A stretch of DNA of 64,000 nucleotides, taken from contig NZ_PDJC01000001.1 in the NCBI RefSeq assembly GCF_002563675.1, positions 1,426,001 through 1,490,000 on the forward strand, given 5' to 3'. Below the pieces are notes generated by a model that saw only the letters and a list, made by a program, of their open reading frames with translations, was not told where the DNA came from and did not search any database. This document shows positions 59,499-64,000 of the stretch, piece after piece. This DNA comes from Propionicimonas paludicola. GTDB taxonomy: Bacteria > Actinomycetota > Actinomycetes > Propionibacteriales > Propionibacteriaceae. Within the stretch, counting starts at the first letter, position 1. Each line of letters starts with the position of its first letter. The translations under genes and the position numbers were made by a program.

Positions 59499-60775
59499 GT
59501 CCGACACCCTGGCTAGCCCCGCTCGCCGCCGGACCGGTTCGCGGCGAACTGAGAGTCCCGGGATCGAAGTCCGCCAGCGCCCGCAGCCTGCTGTTGGCCG
59601 CCCTGGCTGACGGCCCGTCCATGCTGTCGGGGGTGTTGGCGTCGCGAGACACCAGCCTGATCCGGGCCGGACTGACCACTCTGGGTGCTCGGATCGACGA
59701 GGTGGACGACCGGCTGCAGGTCACCCCGGCAGCCGAGCTCACCGGCGGTGGCCGGATCGACTGCGGCCTGGCCGGCACCGTGATGCGTTTCCTGCCGCCG
59801 CTGGCCGCCCTGGCCGAGCAGCGCACCGAGTTCTTCGGCGACCCGGCTGCCAGCCAGCGTCCGATGGAGCCGCTGCTGGGCGCTCTCGCCGAGCTCGGCG
59901 CTGAGGTCAGCCAGCCGCGCAGCCTGCCGTTCAGCGTTGCCAGAGGACGATTCCGCGGCGGTGCCGTGAGCCTGGACGCCAGCGGCTCCAGCCAGTTCGT
60001 CTCGGCGCTGCTGTTGGGCGCTCCGCGTTTCCCCGACGGCATCGCCGTCACTCACTCGGGGCCCACGTTGCCCTCACTGCCGCACATCCAGATGACCGTC
60101 ACTCTGCTGACCCGCCGCGGCGTGGCCGCCGTCCAGACCGGCCCGGCCAGCTGGCAGGTCTCCCCCGGCCCGATCGCCGCACTGGACGAGGCCGTCGAGC
60201 CCGACCTCACCAATGCCGCCACGCTGCTGGCGGCCGCCCTGGTCACCGGCGGCGAACTCACCACGCACTGGCCGCACGGCGTCCAGGCCGGCGAGGAACT
60301 GGCCGAGGTGCTGGCCGCGTTCGGGGCGCAGCTCACGCTGTCCACCGGCCCGGACGACACCCGACAGCTCACCGTCTCCGGGACCCAGGGCCTGCGCGGC
60401 GCCGACCTGGACCTGTCGAAGGTCAGCGAACTCACCCCGGTGGCTGCGGCCCTGGCCGCGCTGGCCCCCGAGCCGAGCCGGCTGCGCGGGGTGGCCCACA
60501 TCCGCGGCCATGAGACCGATCGGCTCGCCGCGCTCAGCACCGGGCTGGGTGAACTCGGCGCCGACGTCCGGCAGACCGCCGACGGGCTGGAGTTCCGGCC
60601 GTCCCGGCTCCACGGCGGCAGCTTCGCCACTCATGCCGATCATCGCCTGGCCCATGCCGCCGCCCTGGTCGGGCTGGTGGTGGACGGAGTGCTGCTCGAC
60701 GACGTCGCCTGCACCACCAAGACCCTGCCCGACTTCCCGGGCATGTGGCAGAACCTGATCGGGGCCGATCGATGA
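59495..60775 (+). CDS. aroA: 3-phosphoshikimate 1-carboxyvinyltransferase (EPSP synthase)
   Basis: Shikimate-pathway enzyme joining shikimate-3-phosphate and PEP; the glyphosate target. The 426-residue protein has ELRVPGSKSASARSLLLAALADG, GLAGTVMRFLPPLAAL (class-specific; glyphosate-binding GTxxR here reads GTVMR), SSQFVSALLL and HADHRLAHAAAL. TTG start with GGAAG 7 nt upstream, overlapping the DoxX stop by 4 nt; overlaps rsgA by 4 nt. Confidence 0.96.
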   Translation: MSPTPWLAPLAAGPVRGELRVPGSKSASARSLLLAALADGPSMLSGVLASRDTSLIRAGLTTLGARIDEVDDRLQVTPAAELTGGGRIDCGLAGTVMRFLPPLAALAEQRTEFFGDPAASQRPMEPLLGALAELGAEVSQPRSLPFSVARGRFRGGAVSLDASGSSQFVSALLLGAPRFPDGIAVTHSGPTLPSLPHIQMTVTLLTRRGVAAVQTGPASWQVSPGPIAALDEAVEPDLTNAATLLAAALVTGGELTTHWPHGVQAGEELAEVLAAFGAQLTLSTGPDDTRQLTVSGTQGLRGADLDLSKVSELTPVAAALAALAPEPSRLRGVAHIRGHETDRLAALSTGLGELGADVRQTADGLEFRPSRLHGGSFATHADHRLAHAAALVGLVVDGVLLDDVACTTKTLPDFPGMWQNLIGADR

Positions 60776-61758
60776 GCCGCCAGGGCATCACCAGCGACCC
60801 GCACGCCGGCTTCGACCGTCCCGGACGCCGCAGCCGTCCCCGCACCAAGGATCGGCCCACCTACGACAAGGCGGTTCCCGCGATCGTGGTCACCGTCGAC
60901 CGGGGACGCTTCCGTTGCCTGATCGAGGGCCAGGACCAGGTGGTCAGCACCACCAAGGCCCGCAACCTGGGCCGCAAGGCCGTCATCGTGGGCGACCGGG
61001 TCCGCCTGGTCGGCGACACCAGCGGGGACGAGGGCAGCCTGGCCCGGATCGTCGAGGTCGACGAGCGGGAGACCGTGCTGCGCCGCACCGCCGATGACGA
61101 TGACCCGTTCGAGCGTCCGATCGTGGCCAATGCCGACCAGCTGGTGATCGTCACCGCACTGGCCGATCCCCCGCCCCGGGTCGGCATGATCGATCGGATC
61201 CTGGTGGCCGCCTACGACGCCGGCCTGGATCCGGTGCTGGTGCTCACCAAGGCCGATCTGGGCAGCCCGGACGAACTGATCGCCGCCTACCGTCCGCTGG
61301 GGGTTCCGGTGGTGACCACCGAGCCCGGCTCCGAGCTCAGCGAGCTGCGCCGGCTGTTGGCCGGCCACCGCAGCGTCCTGGTCGGCCACTCCGGGGTCGG
61401 CAAGTCCACCCTGGTCAATGCGCTGATCCCGGACATCCACCGTGAGGTCGGCGAGGTCAACGAGGTCACCGGACGTGGCCGGCACACCTCCACCAGCGCC
61501 ATCGCCCTGGCCCTGCCCGATCCCGGCGGCTGGGTGATCGACACTCCGGGCGTCCGCTCCTTCGGGCTGAGCCACGTCACCCCGGACTCGTTCATCGCGG
61601 CCTTCTCCGACCTGGCCGACATCGTCGAGGACTGCCCGCGGGGCTGCCGCCACGACTCCACCGAGCCCGAATGCGCCCTGGACGCCGCCGTCGCCGACGG
61701 ACGTCTGAGTGCTGAGCGACTGGAGTCGTTCCGCAGGATGGAGCGCGCGTTCGGCTAG
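60772..61758 (+). CDS. rsgA: Ribosome small-subunit GTPase RsgA
   Basis: Circularly permuted GTPase that matures and checks the 30S subunit. The 328-residue protein has an OB fold (VDRGRFRCLIEG...GDRVRLVG), G4 LTKADL preceding G1 GHSGVGKST (205-213) as expected for the permuted order, G3 DTPGVRSFGL and a C-terminal zinc knuckle CPRGCRHDSTEPEC. Overlaps aroA by 4 nt. Matches Rv3228. Confidence 0.96.
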   Translation: MSRQGITSDPHAGFDRPGRRSRPRTKDRPTYDKAVPAIVVTVDRGRFRCLIEGQDQVVSTTKARNLGRKAVIVGDRVRLVGDTSGDEGSLARIVEVDERETVLRRTADDDDPFERPIVANADQLVIVTALADPPPRVGMIDRILVAAYDAGLDPVLVLTKADLGSPDELIAAYRPLGVPVVTTEPGSELSELRRLLAGHRSVLVGHSGVGKSTLVNALIPDIHREVGEVNEVTGRGRHTSTSAIALALPDPGGWVIDTPGVRSFGLSHVTPDSFIAAFSDLADIVEDCPRGCRHDSTEPECALDAAVADGRLSAERLESFRRMERAFG

Positions 61759-61761
61759 ATT
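61756..61761 (+). promoter_or_regulatory. -10 hexamer (TAGATT) of the leaderless hisN-like gene
   Basis: TAGATT, whose first three bases are the rsgA stop codon, lies 7 nt before the ATG at 61769. Confidence 0.5.
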
Positions 61762-61768
61762 GCTGAAC

Positions 61769-62566
61769 ATGCCCGATCAAGCCCTGCTCGATGACCTGCG
61801 CCTGGCCCATGTGCTGGCCGACCAGGCCGATGCCATCACGTTGGCCCGCTTCAAGGCCAGTGATTTGCAGGTGACCGCCAAACCTGACCTGACTCCGGTG
61901 ACCGACGCCGATACCGCCGTGGAAGACGCGCTGCGGACCAGCTTGTCCCGGACCCGTCCGCGGGATGCCGTACACGGCGAGGAGCGACCCGACTCCGGCT
62001 GGGGACCCCGGCGCTGGGTGATCGATCCGATCGACGGCACCGCCAACTTCGTCCGCGGGGTGCCGGTGTGGGCCACCCTGATCTCGTTGATGGTCGGGGA
62101 CGAAGTCGTCGCCGGTGTGGTCTCGGCTCCGGCCCTGGCTCGCCGCTGGTGGGCCAGCAAGGGCGGTGGCGCGTTCACCGGACGCAGCCTGCTCCAGGGC
62201 GTCCCGTGCCGAGTGTCCGGGGTCGGCCAGATCGAGGACGCGTCCTTGTCGTACTCGTCGATCGGTGGCTGGATCGAGGCCGGACGCGGCCAGCAGTTCG
62301 TCGACCTGCTCCGCGACTGCTGGCGGACCCGGGCCTACGGCGACTTCTGGAGCTACATGCTGCTGGCCGAAGGCACTGTCGATCTGGCCGCTGAGCCCGA
62401 GCTGGCCCTGCACGACATGGCCGCGGTCTCGATCGTGGTCACCGAGGCCGGCGGCCGGTTCACCAGTCTGGACGGCAAGGACGGCCCGCACGGGCCCGGC
62501 GCCATCGCCACCAACTCCTTGCTGCACGACGAGGTCGTCGAGCGGCTCAGCCTCGAGGCGGAGTGA
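61769..62566 (+). CDS. hisN: Inositol monophosphatase-family phosphatase (histidinol-phosphatase HisN-like)
   Basis: A 265-residue Mg-dependent, Li-sensitive-type phosphatase: metal motif HGEE, DPIDGTANFVRG (Asp86, Asp89) and the C-terminal WSYMLLAEGTVDLAAEPELALHDMAAVSIVVTEAGG. The sequence is close to actinobacterial HisN (Corynebacterium type), so histidinol-phosphate is the favoured substrate, but inositol monophosphate cannot be excluded. The last 20 nt overlap the convergent ABC gene. Confidence 0.82.
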   Translation: MPDQALLDDLRLAHVLADQADAITLARFKASDLQVTAKPDLTPVTDADTAVEDALRTSLSRTRPRDAVHGEERPDSGWGPRRWVIDPIDGTANFVRGVPVWATLISLMVGDEVVAGVVSAPALARRWWASKGGGAFTGRSLLQGVPCRVSGVGQIEDASLSYSSIGGWIEAGRGQQFVDLLRDCWRTRAYGDFWSYMLLAEGTVDLAAEPELALHDMAAVSIVVTEAGGRFTSLDGKDGPHGPGAIATNSLLHDEVVERLSLEAE

Positions 62567-63359
62567 GCGGTCCGGTGCTGCGGATCCGCGGCACCGCGGC
62601 CAGCAGCGCCTTGGTGTAGTCCTGCTGGGGATCGGTGTAGACCGACTCGGCCGGGCCGGCTTCGACGATCTGTCCGGCGCGCATCACGGCCAGCTGATCG
62701 CACAGATGCCGGACCACCATGAGGTCGTGGCTGACCACGATCAAGGTCAGTCCGGCCGAGGCCACCAGATCGGTGAGCAGGTTCAGCACCTGGGCCCGCA
62801 CCGAGACGTCCAGCGCCGACACCGGCTCGTCGGCGATCAGCACCTCCGGTTTGGGTGCCAGTGCCCGGGCGATCGCGATCCGTTGCCGCTGTCCGCCGGA
62901 GAACTCGTGCGGGAACCGGTCGGCGGCATCCAGCGGCAGATCCACCGCGGTCAGCACCTCGGCCAGCCGTTCCTGGTGATCGACGTCGGCGGGCAGCTGG
63001 CGGCGCACCAGCTTCGAGCGCAGCGGCTCGGTGATGATCTGGCCCACCCGCATCCGTGGGTTCAGCGAGGAGCGCGGATCCTGGAAGACCAACTGCACCG
63101 AGGCTCGCAGGAAGCCCAGCTCCCGCTCGGGCAGGGTGGAGATCGGCTTGCCTTCGAACCAGACAGTGCCGCTGGTCGGACGATCCAGCCCGGCCAACAG
63201 CCGGACCAGCGTCGACTTCCCCGAGCCGGACTCCCCCACGATGCCCAGCCGGCCGCCGCGGGCCAGCTCCAGATCCACCCCGGCCAGCGCCCGGACGGTG
63301 CGTCCACCGGTGGTGAACGACCTGGTCAGGGCCTCGGCGCGGTACACCGGCTCGGTCAT
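62547..63359 (-). CDS. Peptide/nickel-type ABC transporter ATP-binding protein (DppF/OppF-like)
   Basis: A 270-residue ABC ATPase: Walker A GESGSGKST (42-50), Q-loop VFQDPRSSLNPRMRVGQII, signature FSGGQRQRIAIARAL, Walker B VLIADEPVSALD and switch His in VVSHDL. The C-terminal YTDPQQDYTKALLAAVP is typical of the oligopeptide/dipeptide subfamily. Overlaps the upstream ATPase gene by 4 nt, so the two form the usual heterodimeric pair. Substrate unknown. Confidence 0.92.
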   Translation of the reverse strand: MTEPVYRAEALTRSFTTGGRTVRALAGVDLELARGGRLGIVGESGSGKSTLVRLLAGLDRPTSGTVWFEGKPISTLPERELGFLRASVQLVFQDPRSSLNPRMRVGQIITEPLRSKLVRRQLPADVDHQERLAEVLTAVDLPLDAADRFPHEFSGGQRQRIAIARALAPKPEVLIADEPVSALDVSVRAQVLNLLTDLVASAGLTLIVVSHDLMVVRHLCDQLAVMRAGQIVEAGPAESVYTDPQQDYTKALLAAVPRIRSTGPLTPPRG

Positions 63360-64000
63360 CGGTGGCCTCCGGAGTAGAAGTCCTCGACCACCGGCAGCCG
63401 CTGCCCGGGCGGCACCTGGTCCAGCCGTGCCGTGGCGACCAGGCCGCGAGTGTAGGGATGCTCCGGGTTGGTGAACAGCTTCTCGACGCTGCCGGCCTCG
63501 ACGATCCGGCCGTCCAGCATCACCATCACCTGATCGCAGACCTGGGAGACCACGGCCAGGTCGTGGGTGATGAACAGGCAGGCCGCCCCGGAGGCGGTCA
63601 GGGCCTGGTCGAGCTTCTGCAGCACCATGGCCTGGACGGTCACGTCCAGCGCCGTGGTGGGCTCGTCGCAGATCACCAGCTCCGGGGAGTTGATCAGGGC
63701 CATGGCCAAGATGGCCCGCTGCCGCTGGCCACCGGACAGCTGGTGCGGGAACGCGTCGGCCACCCGCTGTGGATCGTCCAGGCCGACGTCGGCCAGCATG
63801 GCGACCACTCGCTCCCGGGCCGGGCCGGACTCGGTGCCGGTGTGTAGGCGCAGCACCTCGGCCACCTGCCGTCCGACCCGCATCGTCGGATCGAGGGCGG
63901 TCATCGGCTCCTGGAAGACCATCGAGACCAGCTTGCCGCGCCGCTTGGCCAGCTCCCCCTCGTCCAGGCCGAGCAGTTCGTCGCCCGCCAGCCGGATCGA
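63356..64000 (-). CDS. Peptide/nickel-type ABC transporter ATP-binding protein (DppD/OppD-like), partial at right edge
   Basis: The C-terminal 214 residues of the partner ATPase are in the window; the frame is open to the edge, and the Walker A region lies beyond. Visible are SMVFQEPMTALDPTMRVGRQV (Q-loop), LSGGQRQRAILAMAL (signature), LVICDEPTTALDVTV (Walker B, D-loop), FITHDLAVVSQVCD and the oligopeptide-type FTNPEHPYTRGLVA. Permease and substrate-binding genes are expected just outside the window. Confidence 0.93.
   Translation of the reverse strand, partial: SIRLAGDELLGLDEGELAKRRGKLVSMVFQEPMTALDPTMRVGRQVAEVLRLHTGTESGPARERVVAMLADVGLDDPQRVADAFPHQLSGGQRQRAILAMALINSPELVICDEPTTALDVTVQAMVLQKLDQALTASGAACLFITHDLAVVSQVCDQVMVMLDGRIVEAGSVEKLFTNPEHPYTRGLVATARLDQVPPGQRLPVVEDFYSGGHR

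Noticed and set aside
63356-64000. Truncated ABC ATPase pseudogene at the right edge
   Set aside because: The frame remains open to the last base with family sequence upstream of the first in-frame ATG; the missing N terminus is simply outside the window.

Overview
The window is a GC-rich chromosomal segment of an actinobacterium. This rests on codons ending in G or C, frequent GTG/TTG starts, a WhiB regulator, a SigR/RsrA-type thiol-stress pair, the GlgE glycogen pathway, NucS mismatch repair, the fused 2-oxoglutarate dehydrogenase/decarboxylase (Kgd/OdhA) and the 24-residue ribosomal protein bL37. A methylmalonyl-CoA epimerase close to the Propionibacterium enzyme, a PduO-type cobalamin adenosyltransferase and a GlgE block make Propionibacteriales/Propionibacteriaceae my best guess (inference). 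I see no phage, insertion sequence, rRNA or CRISPR array.

Layout. 1-9 kb: gatCAB (gatB runs off the left edge), an ACT-domain protein, ligA, a MetE-like protein, mnmA and iscS, the same order I recall for M. tuberculosis Rv3009c-Rv3025c. 9.1-19 kb: glycogen metabolism (glgX, then a glgE-mak-glgB operon), split by a TetR-controlled three-gene membrane module whose second and third genes resemble cytochrome oxidase subunits III and IV (NorE/NorF-like). 19-22 kb: an unusual MFS transporter with a coiled-coil insertion, and a DJ-1/PfpI protein. 22-31 kb: a YbbN-like thioredoxin-fold protein, pgm, methylmalonyl-CoA epimerase, a DivIVA-like coiled-coil protein, an AI-2E-type permease, nucS, a zinc-finger-like protein, an alpha/beta hydrolase, a lipoprotein cyclophilin and cobalamin adenosyltransferase. 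31-43 kb: the ATP synthase operon with atpI, wecA, tsaC, prmC, prfA and rpmE. 43-51 kb: a divergent intergenic repeat array, an Eis-like acetyltransferase, an ECF sigma/membrane-partner pair, rho, thrH, hom and lysA. 51-64 kb: tRNA-Arg(CCG), kgd/sucA, whiB, pdtaS, bL37, rsrA, sigR, yedK, a DoxX protein, aroA, rsgA, a hisN-like phosphatase and two dipeptide-type ABC ATPases (the last runs off the right edge).

How the genes work together. GlgE, maltokinase and GlgB build branched alpha-glucan from maltose-1-phosphate, GlgX debranches it, and Pgm links it to glycolysis. The epimerase and the adenosyltransferase both serve B12-dependent methylmalonyl-CoA metabolism. lysA-hom-thrH is an aspartate-family amino-acid operon in which thrH occupies the place where thrC-thrB usually stand. 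whiB, PdtaS and SigR/RsrA form a redox/stress regulatory neighbourhood matching Rv3219-Rv3228.

The least ordinary items are a nearly symmetric array of about eight short phased repeats between rpmE and eis, the TetR-operator-controlled CoxIII/CoxIV-like module lacking any catalytic oxidase subunit, the MFS protein with about 345 residues inserted before its last helix, the thrC-thrB to thrH replacement, and a recurrent -10 hexamer placed exactly 6-7 nt before start codons (leaderless mRNAs).
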